From NCBI RefSeq assembly GCF_900129825.1, contig NZ_FQWZ01000001.1:372001-436000 (forward strand): a stretch of 64,000 nucleotides of DNA, in the 5' to 3' direction. The DNA is from Hydrocarboniphaga daqingensis. Its GTDB lineage: Bacteria > Pseudomonadota > Gammaproteobacteria > Nevskiales > Nevskiaceae. Below, one piece after another: positions 9,244-18,569 of the stretch. The notes under the pieces are model-generated. The model worked only from the letters and a program-made list of their open reading frames with translations, was not told the DNA's origin and ran no database searches. Position 1 is the stretch's first letter; every line of letters starts with the position of its first letter. The position numbers were made by a program, and so were the translations under genes.

Positions 9244-9828
9244 TCAGCCGTGCGCGCTTTCTTCCATCCGTTGCTGACACGTGGCCATACCGCGCGCGAT
9301 GTAATGCCGGATCATCCGGTCCGTCAGGTTCATCGCCTTGGCGATCTCCTGCACGCTCTGCTCGCCGAACACGTGCAGTGCAAAGGCGCGCCGGCATTTT
9401 TCGGGCAATTCGTAGAGCGCCCGTTTGATCACGCTCAGCTCCTGCTGCGCCAGCACGGCACGCTCGGGACCCGGACGGGTCAGCAATTCTTCGAAGAAAT
9501 CCTGTGGCGAATTGCGGTTCAGTACCTGGCGGTGACGCAGACGGTCGATGGCCAGGTTCGATGCGATCGAAAACAGGTGCGCTCTCATGAAGCTCAGCTC
9601 GGACGGTCGCTCCAGCTGCAACAGCCGTACGTAGGCTTCCTGCGCAACATCGTGCGCTTCGGCCTCGGACTGCAAGCGCGCTACAAGAAAGCCGATCAGC
9701 GCGCGGTTGTGTTCCTCGAACAGCCGTCGAATGCGCTCGCTGCGGTCTTGAGAGCCGATTTCGTGATCGGGCCTCGTTTCCGGGTGGGCAATAGCGCGGA
9801 TCGGTACGGCAGCGACGGCGGGAGGCAT
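9244..9828 (-). CDS. ECF RNA polymerase sigma factor, FecI-like
   Basis: This 194-residue protein has only sigma regions 2 and 4. Region 2 is seen as RLFEEHNRALIGFLVARLQ to DVAQEAYVRLLQLE with FSIASNLAIDRLRHR (about residues 35-100). Region 4 is at about 130-185 (ALYELPEKCRRAFALHVFGE, then EIAKAMNLTDRMIRHYIARG). Sequence style and the adjacent fecR-like gene place it with iron-starvation (FecI) sigma factors, which are released when an STN receptor binds ligand. It should drive the downstream amine oxidase, cytochrome c and receptor genes. No convincing Fur box was found in the 74 bases between it and motD. Confidence 0.88.
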   Translation of the reverse strand: MPPAVAAVPIRAIAHPETRPDHEIGSQDRSERIRRLFEEHNRALIGFLVARLQSEAEAHDVAQEAYVRLLQLERPSELSFMRAHLFSIASNLAIDRLRHRQVLNRNSPQDFFEELLTRPGPERAVLAQQELSVIKRALYELPEKCRRAFALHVFGEQSVQEIAKAMNLTDRMIRHYIARGMATCQQRMEESAHG

Positions 9829-9902
9829 GGTGCGGGGGCAGGCCCAGTTGGAAATCTACCTACCCCTACGCAAGAACGGCGCCAGTGCGCCCCAGTGTCG
9901 CG

Positions 9903-10940
9903 CTAAGGCGCTTTCGCCGCTGCCGTGACGCTGGCCGGAGAAGCCGCCACGGCGGTCGGCGCGGCGGCGGTGGTGCCCGCGGTCGCCGCTGCCGGCAGCG
10001 CACTCGGCGCAGCGGCAGCATCACCGCTGTTACCCGCGAGGGCGCCGATTTCCGGAATCGCTTCGTTGTTGCGTGCCAGTACGACGACGACCACGCGACG
10101 ATTGCGATTGCGCCCTTCGACGCTGTCGTTGGAAGCCGCCGGCCGATACTGGCCGTAGCCGGCCACGCTGAGCCGTTCCGGCTCGATGCCTTCACGAACG
10201 AACAGATGGACCACGCTGGCCGCGCGCGCTGACGACAGTTCCCAGTTGCTCGGGAACACCGAGGTTGCGATCGGTATTGCGTCGGTATGGCCTTCGACTC
10301 GCATCGGGTTCGGGAATCGCTTCAGGATGTCGGCGACGCGGCCGAGCAAGCCGCTGGCTTGACCGACGAACTGCGATGAGCCGCTTGGAAACAGGATGTC
10401 GGCGCGGATCTCGACTTCGAGCGTGTCCTCGCTGGCGCGCACGCGCACCAGGTTCTGCTTGACCAGCGTGCCCAGGGCATCTTCGATTTCGTCGCCCATC
10501 TTCTGCAGCGCACGCCGTTCCGACATCGCCGGGCCATTGCCGTTGCCGTAGCCACTACCGGACTGACTGGGCGGCTTGAGCGGCTGGGCAGCAGGACGCA
10601 GCGGCATCGGCAACCGCTCGCGTATCGTCTGCGTCGCATCGGCTCTGCGCGCCATCGGTCCACCGGCCGTTTGCGCTGCGCGCTGTCGCATCACGCTGGA
10701 ACGACTGTCGGGCTCCGAGCCGGTTTGTTTACCGCCGATCTGCACCGGCTTGACCGACCGCGGCGCGCCGCTGAACTCGGCCTGCAGGGAGTCGGCGAGC
10801 ACGCGGTACTTGCCTTCATTGACCGACGACACCGCGTACATCACGACGAACAGCGCCAGCAGCAGCACCAGCATGTCGCCATACGGGATCGCCCATGCTT
10901 CGTGGTTGACGTGGTCTTCGTGGGCTTGTTTGCGGGCCAT
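9903..10940 (-). CDS. motD: Flagellar motor stator protein MotD (MotB family)
   Basis: This 345-residue MotB-type protein anchors the stator to peptidoglycan. A single transmembrane helix (about 20-38) contains the proton-carrying Asp22 in PYGDMLVLLLALFVVMYAVSS. A variable linker follows, then a C-terminal OmpA-like peptidoglycan-binding domain (about 170-300: VEIRADILFPSGSSQF, VEGHTDAIPI, NWELSSARAASVVHLF, VAGYGQYRP). The tail after residue 305 is low-complexity Ala/Pro/Thr. It lies 48 bases after motC and closes the flhF-to-motD operon. The motC/motD pair is the second stator set known in pseudomonads and xanthomonads; a motA/motB pair is not in this window. Confidence 0.92.
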   Translation of the reverse strand: MARKQAHEDHVNHEAWAIPYGDMLVLLLALFVVMYAVSSVNEGKYRVLADSLQAEFSGAPRSVKPVQIGGKQTGSEPDSRSSVMRQRAAQTAGGPMARRADATQTIRERLPMPLRPAAQPLKPPSQSGSGYGNGNGPAMSERRALQKMGDEIEDALGTLVKQNLVRVRASEDTLEVEIRADILFPSGSSQFVGQASGLLGRVADILKRFPNPMRVEGHTDAIPIATSVFPSNWELSSARAASVVHLFVREGIEPERLSVAGYGQYRPAASNDSVEGRNRNRRVVVVVLARNNEAIPEIGALAGNSGDAAAAPSALPAAATAGTTAAAPTAVAASPASVTAAAKAP

Positions 10941-10988
10941 GGGATCGACTCGTTCGGCAGTGGCGTCGACGACAGCGACGCCGCACGG

Positions 10989-11729
10989 TCAGTGCAGGTA
11001 ACCCTGCAGGCGCACTTCGATATTGCGCGGGTTGTCACCCTGGCTGATGCCGATCAGCCCTTCGATGATCATCTCGCGCACACGGGTCTGATCGCCGATC
11101 ACCGACTTGAGCTTGGCCGCCATCGGCAGAAAGAACATGTTGGCCGAGCCGATGCCGTAGATCGTCGCCACGAATGCGGCCGCGATGCCGTGACCGAGCT
11201 TGGACGGATCGGCCAGGTTGGCCATCACCGCCATCAAGCCCATCACCGCACCGATGATGCCGAGCGTCGGTGCATAGATGCCGAAAGCTTCAAACACCTT
11301 GGCGCCGGCCAGATCGTGATGCTCCGACACCGACAGCTCGACTTCGAGCGTACCGCGGATCACTTCGGGTTCGGCACCGTCGACCAGCATCTGCAATCCC
11401 TTCTTGATGAAGTGATCCGACTCGGTTTCCACGATCGGTTCGAGCGCCAGCAAACCCTGCTTGCGCGCCGCGTTGCTCCATTCGACGATTTTGGCGATCA
11501 GCTCGGCGCCGTTGGTGGTCGGCGGCTTGAAGATCCACTTGCCCAGCTTCAAGCCGTGGACGAAGGTCTTCATCGGCATCTGCATCATCACCGACGACAG
11601 CGTGCCGACGATCACGATGATGAAGGCCGCCGGCGACAGCAGCGCCATCGGGTTGGCGCCTTTCAGAATCGTGCCGACGATCAGCACGACGAAGGCCAGC
11701 ACCGCCGATATGACGCTGAGAATATCCAT
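10989..11729 (-). CDS. motC: Flagellar motor stator protein MotC (MotA family)
   Basis: This 246-residue four-helix membrane protein forms the ion channel of the stator together with MotD. Helices 1 and 2 are near residues 3-20 and 30-50 (LLSPAAFIIVIVGTLSSVMMQ). A large cytoplasmic loop follows, then helices 3 and 4 (about 145-165, TLGIIGAVMGLMAVMANL, and 178-200, AAAFVATIYGIGSANMFFLP), typical of MotA. The ATG at 11729 overlaps the cheA stop as TGATG, so translation is probably coupled; a TTG one codon upstream is less likely. Confidence 0.92.
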   Translation of the reverse strand: MDILSVISAVLAFVVLIVGTILKGANPMALLSPAAFIIVIVGTLSSVMMQMPMKTFVHGLKLGKWIFKPPTTNGAELIAKIVEWSNAARKQGLLALEPIVETESDHFIKKGLQMLVDGAEPEVIRGTLEVELSVSEHHDLAGAKVFEAFGIYAPTLGIIGAVMGLMAVMANLADPSKLGHGIAAAFVATIYGIGSANMFFLPMAAKLKSVIGDQTRVREMIIEGLIGISQGDNPRNIEVRLQGYLH

Positions 11730-13576
11730 CAACGAGCTCCGGTGATGTGGGCGCGTTCGTAGGCCGACACCAGGCCGGGCAGTTCGAGAATCAGCGCGAT
11801 GCGGCCATCGCTGGTCACCGTGCCACCCGCAACGCCGGACAAGCCCTTGAGCATCCGTCCCAGCGGCTTGACGACGATCTCTTCGCGCCCGCGTACGCGA
11901 CCGACGACGAGTCCGTAGTAATCACTCCCAATCAGCACGACGACGATATGTTGATCGACCTCCTCGTCCGCAGCAGCGTCGGCCGCTCCCAGCCAACAGG
12001 ACAGCCGAATCAAGCGCAGCTGCGCATCGCGATACGGTGCAACCTCCCAGCCATTGTCGGCGCGGGTGATGATGGCGGTTTCGAGCTTGAACACATCGTG
12101 TACCGCCTGCAGCGGCAGCGCGAACAAGCGCCGGCCTCGCTCGACCATCAGCACCGGCTGAATTGCCAGCGTCAACGGCAGGCGCATCCGGATCGTGCTG
12201 CCCTTGCCCAGTTCGGATTCGATCGCGACGACGCCGTTGAGTGCCTGGATATTCGACCGCACCACATCCATGCCGACGCCGCGGCCGGACAGATCGCTGA
12301 CTTGATCCTTGGTCGAGAAGCCGGCCATGAAGATCAGCTGCAGACATTCGTCACGATTCAGGCGCGCTGCGTCGGCCGGATCGATCAATCCCTTTTCAAT
12401 GGCTTTCTTGCGCAGCTTGTCCGGGTCCATGCCCGCGCCATCGTCACTGATGGCGACAACGATCTGCCCACCGAGCTGCTCGGCCGACAGCACGACACGG
12501 CCACCGGCCGGCTTGCCGGCGGCAAGCCGCGTCTCGGGCATCTCCAAACCGTGATCGATTGCGTTGCGCACCATGTGCATCAGCGGATCGCCGAGCAGCT
12601 CGATCAGCGTCTTGTCGAGTTCGGTGTCTTCACCGACGCGTTCGACGTCGACCATCTTGCCGAGCTTGCGCGCGGTATCTCGCGCCAGCTTCGGAAATCG
12701 TGAGAACAGCTTGCGGATCGGTTGCATCCGCATCCGCGTCACCTGGTTCTGCAGGCCGGACGTGGTCACGTCCAGCTCGGATATCGCCTTGCGCATTTCG
12801 CTGCTGATTGGCTCGACGGCACTCAGCGACTTGATCCGGTTGCGCACCAGCACCAGTTCACCGAGCAGGTCCATCACTTGATCGAGACGCTGTGTATCGA
12901 CGCGGACCGAGGCCTGCTCGGGATCGGGCGCTGCATGGGCGTGCTCCGCCGCAGCCGTCGGCGCTGCGGTGGCCAGTGACGTCGAGCGTGGCGGCGGTGC
13001 GGCCGGCGTCGGGGCTGCAGCAGGCGTCGCCGCTACCGTGCTGATCGGCGCGGGGGCCGACGGGGTGCCCTGTAGCTGATTCAGTAGCGCTTCGAATTCA
13101 TCGTCGCTGAACGGATCACCGGGAATGCCGGCAGCCGTGACCTCGACGGCCGGCGCATCATGCGCAGCCGATGCCGAGCCGGCGCCGTTGGCCACCGCGA
13201 TGAATTCGAGTACTTCCAGCAGATCCGGATTCGGCGCCGGTGGTTCGCGATCGGCGGCAACCGCTTCGAGCATCTCGCGAAGACCATCGAGCGCTTCGAG
13301 TATCGAGTCGAGCATCGACGCATCGAGCTTGCACTGGCCGGTGCGCAACAGGCCGAAGATCTCTTCGGCCGAATGCGCCAGCCTGACCACCGAGTTCAGT
13401 TCGAAGAAGCCGGCACTACCCTTGAGCGTATGAAATCCGCGAAACACGGCGTTGAGCAGGTCGCGATCGTCGGGCGTACGTTCCAGATCGACCAGCTGCT
13501 CCGACAAGCGCAGCAGCAATTCGCGACTTTCGGTCAGAAAGTCGTCGCGCAATTCGCTGTCGAGTTCGATACCCAT
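11729..13576 (-). CDS. cheA: Chemotaxis histidine kinase CheA
   Basis: This 615-residue cytoplasmic kinase phosphorylates CheY in response to chemoreceptors. The HPt domain has the phosphorylated His49 in FHTLKGSAGF. A long Ala/Pro linker (about 172-215) follows a short acidic helix, SDDEFEALLNQL; no classical full P2 domain is apparent. The dimerisation helices (about 222-290) precede the ATPase domain: N-box HMVRNAIDHGLE (334-345), G1 DDGAGMD (378-384) and G2 GRGVGMDVV (431-439). A CheW-like domain ends the protein (about 470-612). It sits 18 bases after cheZ in the operon and its stop overlaps the start of motC. Confidence 0.95.
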   Translation of the reverse strand: MGIELDSELRDDFLTESRELLLRLSEQLVDLERTPDDRDLLNAVFRGFHTLKGSAGFFELNSVVRLAHSAEEIFGLLRTGQCKLDASMLDSILEALDGLREMLEAVAADREPPAPNPDLLEVLEFIAVANGAGSASAAHDAPAVEVTAAGIPGDPFSDDEFEALLNQLQGTPSAPAPISTVAATPAAAPTPAAPPPRSTSLATAAPTAAAEHAHAAPDPEQASVRVDTQRLDQVMDLLGELVLVRNRIKSLSAVEPISSEMRKAISELDVTTSGLQNQVTRMRMQPIRKLFSRFPKLARDTARKLGKMVDVERVGEDTELDKTLIELLGDPLMHMVRNAIDHGLEMPETRLAAGKPAGGRVVLSAEQLGGQIVVAISDDGAGMDPDKLRKKAIEKGLIDPADAARLNRDECLQLIFMAGFSTKDQVSDLSGRGVGMDVVRSNIQALNGVVAIESELGKGSTIRMRLPLTLAIQPVLMVERGRRLFALPLQAVHDVFKLETAIITRADNGWEVAPYRDAQLRLIRLSCWLGAADAAADEEVDQHIVVVLIGSDYYGLVVGRVRGREEIVVKPLGRMLKGLSGVAGGTVTSDGRIALILELPGLVSAYERAHITGAR

Positions 13577-13594
13577 GTGTGTCTGCGATCCTGA

Positions 13595-14260
13595 TCAGAA
13601 TCCGAGGTCGGCCAACAAAGCGTCGGCGTCACTCTGGCTGGCCGACACGGCGGCCGCCGGGCCTTTGAGCTCTGATAGCGGTTGATACGCCTCTGACGAC
13701 GGTATCGGCGCGCGCGAGTGATCCTTGAGCGCCGGACGTGCCAGTTGCACCAGGTCCACCAGCGCCACTTCGACGTTGCGCACCAGGCCGATCACGCGAC
13801 GGATCAGCTGCCCGGTCAGATCCTGATACTCCTGGGCCATGGCCAGCGAGGTCATGTTGCGGCGTAGGCCGGCCAGTTCCTCGGCCAGCGAGGCGCACTC
13901 GGGCCGCGCCGCGATCAGGTCGATCACGCGACGACTGTCGTCGACCAGGTCGAGTGTCTTGTGCGCCGCTTCCTCGGTCATCTTGACGACGTGGTCCAGA
14001 TGAGTCCGCGCGTCCTTGATCTCGCCTTCGGCCAGATCGACGATCCGCGAATCGAGATCGAGTTCCTGCAGCGTCTGGCGGACGTCGCGCGCCAAGCGCG
14101 CCACGCCCATCGCCAGCGGCCGCTGTACCGTCGCCAGGATGCTGTTGACGGCGGTGTCGAGCGCCTCGGCATCGTCATGCTCGATCGCCACCAATGCCGC
14201 ACGCAGGCGGCTGGCCATCTCGCTGTTGGACATATTGTTGATATCGGCAATCGAGTTCAT
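13595..14260 (-). CDS. cheZ: CheY-P phosphatase CheZ
   Basis: This 221-residue, mostly helical protein removes phosphate from CheY and ends the motor signal. The active-site motif DLTGQ (Asp147 to Gln151, in AQEYQDLTGQLIRR) supplies the catalytic Asp and Gln known from E. coli CheZ. The C-terminal tail DALLADLGF (213-221), after a flexible linker, is the peptide that docks onto CheY. It is 11 bases downstream of cheY and 18 bases before cheA. Confidence 0.93.
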   Translation of the reverse strand: MNSIADINNMSNSEMASRLRAALVAIEHDDAEALDTAVNSILATVQRPLAMGVARLARDVRQTLQELDLDSRIVDLAEGEIKDARTHLDHVVKMTEEAAHKTLDLVDDSRRVIDLIAARPECASLAEELAGLRRNMTSLAMAQEYQDLTGQLIRRVIGLVRNVEVALVDLVQLARPALKDHSRAPIPSSEAYQPLSELKGPAAAVSASQSDADALLADLGF

Positions 14261-14271
14261 GTCGATATCCC

Positions 14272-14664
14272 TTATGCGGCGGTCGCGGCGCGTTGGAAGA
14301 TCTTGTCGATCTTCTCCTTCAGCGTGACGGCCGTGAACGGCTTGATGATGTAGCCGTTCACACCTGCCTGGGCAGCCTCGATGATCTGGTCACGCTGCGC
14401 TTCGGCCGTGACCATCAGCACCGGCGTCTTGGCCAGCCTGGCGTCGCCGCGGATGTTGCGCAGCAAATCGATACCGGTCATGCCGGGCATGTTCCAGTCG
14501 GTGACGACGAAGTCGAAGTCGCCCGCCTGCAGAATCGGCCACGCGGTGCGGCCATCATCGGCTTCCGTGGTATTGGCGTATCCCAGGTCGTGCAGCAGGT
14601 TTTTGACGATGCGACGCATCGTGGAGTAATCGTCGACGATCAGGATCTTGGCGTTCTTGTCCAT
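14272..14664 (-). CDS. cheY: Chemotaxis response regulator CheY
   Basis: This 130-residue single receiver domain, when phosphorylated, binds the flagellar switch and reverses rotation. The acidic pocket is Asp11 and Asp12, the phosphorylated residue is Asp56 (VVTDWNMPG), and the conserved Thr86 (MVTAEA) and Lys108 (YIIKPF) complete the receiver. The length equals that of typical CheY and there is no output domain. It begins 38 bases after fliA and is followed by cheZ. Confidence 0.95.
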   Translation of the reverse strand: MDKNAKILIVDDYSTMRRIVKNLLHDLGYANTTEADDGRTAWPILQAGDFDFVVTDWNMPGMTGIDLLRNIRGDARLAKTPVLMVTAEAQRDQIIEAAQAGVNGYIIKPFTAVTLKEKIDKIFQRAATAA

Positions 14665-14702
14665 GGCGTTTGGCGGTCGGTCTAGATGAAGGAAGGTTGG
14701 GG

Positions 14703-15536
14703 TCAGGCCGCACGTGCCTGTTGCGACATCAGCGTGGAAGACTTGGCTGCGGACTTGTCGGTCGCCTTATCGGCGCTACGACGTGATTTGGGCTTCTGGT
14801 CGGCAGCGGCCCAGTCCTGCAACTGTGCTCTGACTCGCAGCAGTGCTTGGCCATGAATCTGACAAACGCGGCTTTCGGACACCTCGAGCACCGCACCGAT
14901 CTCGCGCAGGTTCATTTCGTCGTCGTAATACAGCGACAGCACCAGCTTCTCGCGCTCGGGCAAGGTGGAGATCGCACGCGCCAGCCGCATCTGGAACTCG
15001 TCGCGCTCCAGCGATTGCAGCGGGTTCTCGTTCGGATCGGCCGCTTCGAACGGGTCGTCACTGCCTTCGGGCGGCTCATCGAGCGACAGCACTTGGCACT
15101 GAACCGCGTCCTGCAATGCCGCGCGGTAGGCCTCGGGTGTCAGCTTCAACTCGGCGATGATTTCGTCTTCGCGAGCTTCACGACCGACGCGCTGCTCGAT
15201 GGTCTTCATCGCGCCGCTGATCTCGCGGTGACGGCGATGAACCGAGCGCGGCGCCCAGTCGCCGCGGCGCAGCTCGTCCATCATCGCGCCGCGGATACGG
15301 ATGCCGGCGTAGGTTTCGAACGAAGCGCCGCGCTCACCGTTGTAGTGCCGCGCCGCTTCCAGCAGACCGATCACGCCGGCCTGGATCAGATCTTCGACAT
15401 CGACGCTCGCCGGCAAACGCGCTGCGACATGAAACGCAATGCGTTTGACCAGATCGGCATGCTGTTGCACCAGCCCGGCCTCCGAGCGGGGATCGACGGC
15501 ACGCGTGGTCGTGGTGTAGCAGTTTCTGGCGTTCAT
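14703..15536 (-). CDS. fliA: Flagellar sigma factor FliA (sigma-28)
   Basis: This 277-residue sigma factor directs late flagellar and chemotaxis genes. Region 2 is seen in [14 protein letters not shown] and [20 protein letters not shown] (about 30-65). Region 3 is seen in [18 protein letters not shown], and region 4 in [20 protein letters not shown] with a helix-turn-helix ([20 protein letters not shown]). The C-terminus carries an extra Lys/Ser-rich tail of about 35 residues. The ATG at 15536 overlaps the flhG stop as ATGA. Its targets here are the promoters found before cheW, cheV, fliC, flgM and probably fliS, and its inhibitor FlgM is at 47700. Confidence 0.95.
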   Translation of the reverse strand: MNARNCYTTTTRAVDPRSEAGLVQQHADLVKRIAFHVAARLPASVDVEDLIQAGVIGLLEAARHYNGERGASFETYAGIRIRGAMMDELRRGDWAPRSVHRRHREISGAMKTIEQRVGREAREDEIIAELKLTPEAYRAALQDAVQCQVLSLDEPPEGSDDPFEAADPNENPLQSLERDEFQMRLARAISTLPEREKLVLSLYYDDEMNLREIGAVLEVSESRVCQIHGQALLRVRAQLQDWAAADQKPKSRRSADKATDKSAAKSSTLMSQQARAA

Positions 15537-16417
15537 CCGGCGGTCCTCTGGACGAGTCGTTCGACAAAGAATTCGAGATGCCCGCGCGCGCCTTGCGGCG
15601 ATCCGAATGCCAGCGCCTTCTTGGCCAGCGAGTGGAACGCGGCCGAGGCCGGGCAATTGGGATAGGCATCGACGACGGCGCGCTGTCGGCGTACCGCGCG
15701 GCGCAGCCATTCGTCCTGAGGCACCGAGCCCAGGTAGCTCAGCGTCACGTCGAGAAAGCGCTCGGCGACGCGACGCAGGCTTTCGAAGATTTCCTGCGCT
15801 TCGGCTTCGTTGGCGACCATGTTGGCCAGCACTTGCACGCGCTGGACGCCATGGCCGCGGTTGAGCACTTTGATCAGCGCATAAGCGTCGGTGATCGACG
15901 ACGGGTCCTGCGTGACGACGACGATCACCTGCTGGCTGGCTTGGCTCAGCGTGATCACCGAATCGGCGATGCCGGCTGCGGTGTCGACCACTAGCACGTC
16001 GAGCGGCCGGCGCAGATCGGAAAACGCCTGGACGATGCCGGCATGCTGCATCGACGTCAGCTCGGCCATGTGGCGCTTGCCGCTGGATGCCGGCACGACG
16101 CACAAGCCGTGCGCGGTTTCGATCAGCGTGTCGTCGAGCGTGCATTCGCCGGCCAGCACGTTGGCCATGTTGTAGCTGGGCTGCAGACCGAGCATCACGT
16201 CGACATTGGCCAGGCCCAGATCGCCGTCGAGCAGCACGACTTTCTTTCCCGCCATCGCCATCGCCATCGACAAATTGACCGAGACACTGGTCTTGCCGAC
16301 GCCACCCTTGCCGCTGCTGACCGCCATGACTTGCACGGGCCGTAGCGGTCGCAGGCGACGCAGGCCCGATGCCTGGTCTTCGAATGCAGTGGAACTCATC
16401 GGGGTCGGGTTAGACAT
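15533..16417 (-). CDS. flhG: Flagellar number regulator FlhG (FleN), MinD-like ATPase
   Basis: This 294-residue ATPase restricts flagellar number and antagonises the master regulator FleQ in polar flagellates. The deviant Walker A motif [10 protein letters not shown] (about 34-43) is of MinD type, followed by [17 protein letters not shown] and the Walker B region [10 protein letters not shown]. The ATG at 16417 overlaps the end of flhF by 8 bases. A further ATG at 16399 would leave a short gap and also give a full domain, so the exact start is uncertain by six codons. Its stop overlaps the fliA start. Confidence 0.93.
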   Translation of the reverse strand: MSNPTPMSSTAFEDQASGLRRLRPLRPVQVMAVSSGKGGVGKTSVSVNLSMAMAMAGKKVVLLDGDLGLANVDVMLGLQPSYNMANVLAGECTLDDTLIETAHGLCVVPASSGKRHMAELTSMQHAGIVQAFSDLRRPLDVLVVDTAAGIADSVITLSQASQQVIVVVTQDPSSITDAYALIKVLNRGHGVQRVQVLANMVANEAEAQEIFESLRRVAERFLDVTLSYLGSVPQDEWLRRAVRRQRAVVDAYPNCPASAAFHSLAKKALAFGSPQGARGHLEFFVERLVQRTAG

Positions 16418-17750
16418 TGGCGCGGCTCGCATTGCCAGCGCTGGCCCCGAAGCCGCCGGCAAATCCGGCGATCAGCAGGGATTCGTCGACGGTGGCCGCC
16501 GAGCGTCGCGCGAGTTGCGTGGCCTGCAGCACGAGCCGGTCGGCGCGCGCCAGGTGCAGGTCTTCGGGCACACGCTGCCCGTCGGTGAAGTAGGTGATCC
16601 GCAAGCGAGTGCGCATCGCCACCGACAGCGCGCCGCCGATCCGGTGCGCTTCGTCGATCTTGGTCAGCACGCATCCGTCGAGGCCGACCGCGCCGAAGCG
16701 CTCGACCGCGTCGGCCTGCGCGCCGGGCTGGGCATTGCCGGCGATCACCAGCCAGGTCTTCAGCGATGGGCCGCACAACTTGAGTTGCTCGATCTGGCCG
16801 CCCAGCGCCGCATCGTTCTGCGACAGGCCGGCGCTGTCGACCAGCACCAGCTTGCGATCCGACAGACGCGCCAGCAGCGTCGGCAGGCTGTCGGAAGGGC
16901 CGACCGCATGCACAGGCACGCCGAGCAGGCGGGCATAGGTGTAGAGCTGTTCCTGAGCGCCGATCCGGTAGTGATCGGCGGTGACCAGCGCGATATCGCG
17001 GACGCCGTTATGAGCGGCGTAGCGTGCGGCGAGCTTGGCGATCGTCGTGGTCTTGCCGACGCCGGTCGGTCCCACCAGCGCGATCATGCCGCCGTCGAGA
17101 ATCGGGTCGGCCGCATTGACCGGCAGACGCCGCGACAGCAGGCCCAGCGGCAGGAAGCGAGCGCGCTCCGGGTCGGCGGACTCGGGCATTTCTTCGGCGA
17201 TCGACCGCGCCAGATCCGGCTCGATGCCCAGGTTGGCCAAGGCCCGCAGCGCAGCGGCCTGGCGCGGGCGGTGTTTCTGCATGTCGCCCCAGCGCAGCCC
17301 AGCGAGTTGTTCTTCGAGCAGCGCGCGCAGCGTCTGGATTTCGCGGCTGAGCTGATCGTTGCCGAGTGCCGCGGCGGCCGCGACGGCCGACAAGGGCTCC
17401 GGCGGCGGCGGGGTCACCGGCAGCGCGGCGGCCGGACTGCGCGGTGGCGGCGCGTTCGGTGCCGGCGGCGACGGCGGACGCTCGGTGGTCTGGCGCAGTG
17501 TGGCGGCCTGCGATGCCGGCAGTGGCGGCGGGCTGGCCGGCGATGCCATCGGCGCTGAGCGCTCGGGCATCGGCTCGCTGCGCAGCGCCGCGCTTTGCAC
17601 CAGCGCCGCGTCGTAGTCGGTCGCCGCCACCACTTCCACGCCGCCGGGCACCCGGCGGTTGGACAGGATGACGGCGTCCGCGCCTTGTTCTTCGCGCACG
17701 AGGCGAATCGCCTCGCGCATGGTGTTCGCCTGGAATCGTTTTATCTTCAT
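16410..17750 (-). CDS. flhF: Flagellar biosynthesis GTPase FlhF
   Basis: This 446-residue SRP-type GTPase places the flagellum at the cell pole. The basic N-terminus ([20 protein letters not shown]) is followed by a Pro/Ala-rich linker (about 60-125), an N-domain of helices, and the G domain. G1 is [10 protein letters not shown] (227-236), the I-box region is [15 protein letters not shown], and the G4 motif is TKID. The G3 motif reads DSAG instead of the usual DTAG, a conservative change. flhF is normally directly downstream of flhA; here 9 kb of unrelated genes separate them, so flhF heads its own operon (flhF-flhG-fliA-cheYZA-motCD). No sigma-54 motif was found just upstream. Confidence 0.93.
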   Translation of the reverse strand: MKIKRFQANTMREAIRLVREEQGADAVILSNRRVPGGVEVVAATDYDAALVQSAALRSEPMPERSAPMASPASPPPLPASQAATLRQTTERPPSPPAPNAPPPRSPAAALPVTPPPPEPLSAVAAAAALGNDQLSREIQTLRALLEEQLAGLRWGDMQKHRPRQAAALRALANLGIEPDLARSIAEEMPESADPERARFLPLGLLSRRLPVNAADPILDGGMIALVGPTGVGKTTTIAKLAARYAAHNGVRDIALVTADHYRIGAQEQLYTYARLLGVPVHAVGPSDSLPTLLARLSDRKLVLVDSAGLSQNDAALGGQIEQLKLCGPSLKTWLVIAGNAQPGAQADAVERFGAVGLDGCVLTKIDEAHRIGGALSVAMRTRLRITYFTDGQRVPEDLHLARADRLVLQATQLARRSAATVDESLLIAGFAGGFGASAGNASRANV

Positions 17751-17954
17751 CGTGGCTGCCGGCGGTCTGTAGGGGCTTGCATGCCGGGCAAAGCGCCTCG
17801 GCGAGCCCTAGGTGCAACCGCTGTACCAGCCCCTCGTCGCCACGACGTGCGGGTTTTCCGTCGCCGTATTGCAGCGCGGACCGCCGCGCTGACCGCCGGG
17901 TGTCGGAAACCCGGCGAGCTGCTGCCGATCAGCCGACCGCAGCCCGCAAACGCA

Positions 17955-18332
17955 TCAGCGCAGACCCCACAGCAGCGCCGCCGCCAGCGGCAGACTGGCG
18001 ATCAGATCGGCCCGTACGACGCGGCGGATCGCGGCATTGCCACCGCCTTCGAGATAGGCCAGCACGATGAAGCTGACCATGCTCGCCAATCCCAGCAGCG
18101 CCAGCGGCAGGCGCCAGCCCGGCACAAAGGCCGAGACGATCAGCGCGACGCCCAGCAGCCCGAACAGCACCGCGCGATGCCGCATCAGCACGCGCAGGCT
18201 GGCGTCGTCGAACGGCAGTGAATACAGCGTTTGCAGCTGCTGCTGGCCGAGCACGCCGATCAGCGGCAACAGGTTGATGACGCCGGCGAGCATCAGCGCG
18301 GCAGCAAGGGCGGTGGCAGCGTCGAAGCGCAT
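17955..18332 (-). CDS. Small four-helix membrane protein, function unknown
   Basis: The 125-residue product has four predicted transmembrane helices: about 5-27 (TALAAALMLAGVINLLPLIGV), 52-69 (HRAVLFGLLGVALIVSAF), 73-93 (RLPLALLGLASMVSFIVLAYL) and 106-123 (ADLIASLPLAAALLWGL). The segment VLMRHRAVLFGLLG between helices 1 and 2 resembles a conserved membrane family found beside diverse genes in proteobacteria. It has no enzyme motif. It stands alone on the minus strand between flhF and vapBC, and no operon partner is evident. Confidence 0.7.
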   Translation of the reverse strand: MRFDAATALAAALMLAGVINLLPLIGVLGQQQLQTLYSLPFDDASLRVLMRHRAVLFGLLGVALIVSAFVPGWRLPLALLGLASMVSFIVLAYLEGGGNAAIRRVVRADLIASLPLAAALLWGLR

Positions 18333-18569
18333 GGAATCAACCTCAGGGCTTGGGTCATCAATGACACCGCGCCAGCGTCGGCCGGGGGAGCGGCGCGCTC
18401 AACGACGCAGCAGGTCATAAGCGCAACGCGGACACGGCGACCGGCGCTGCACCGAGCATCGATGCCGCGGCGGTTTCCAGCGGCACCGTCCAGGGACGCA
18501 TCGGTGGACCGAGGTCCGTCGGATCCGTCGGTTGCGGATCACCAGTGGACGGCTAGCGGCGCCGCTGCT

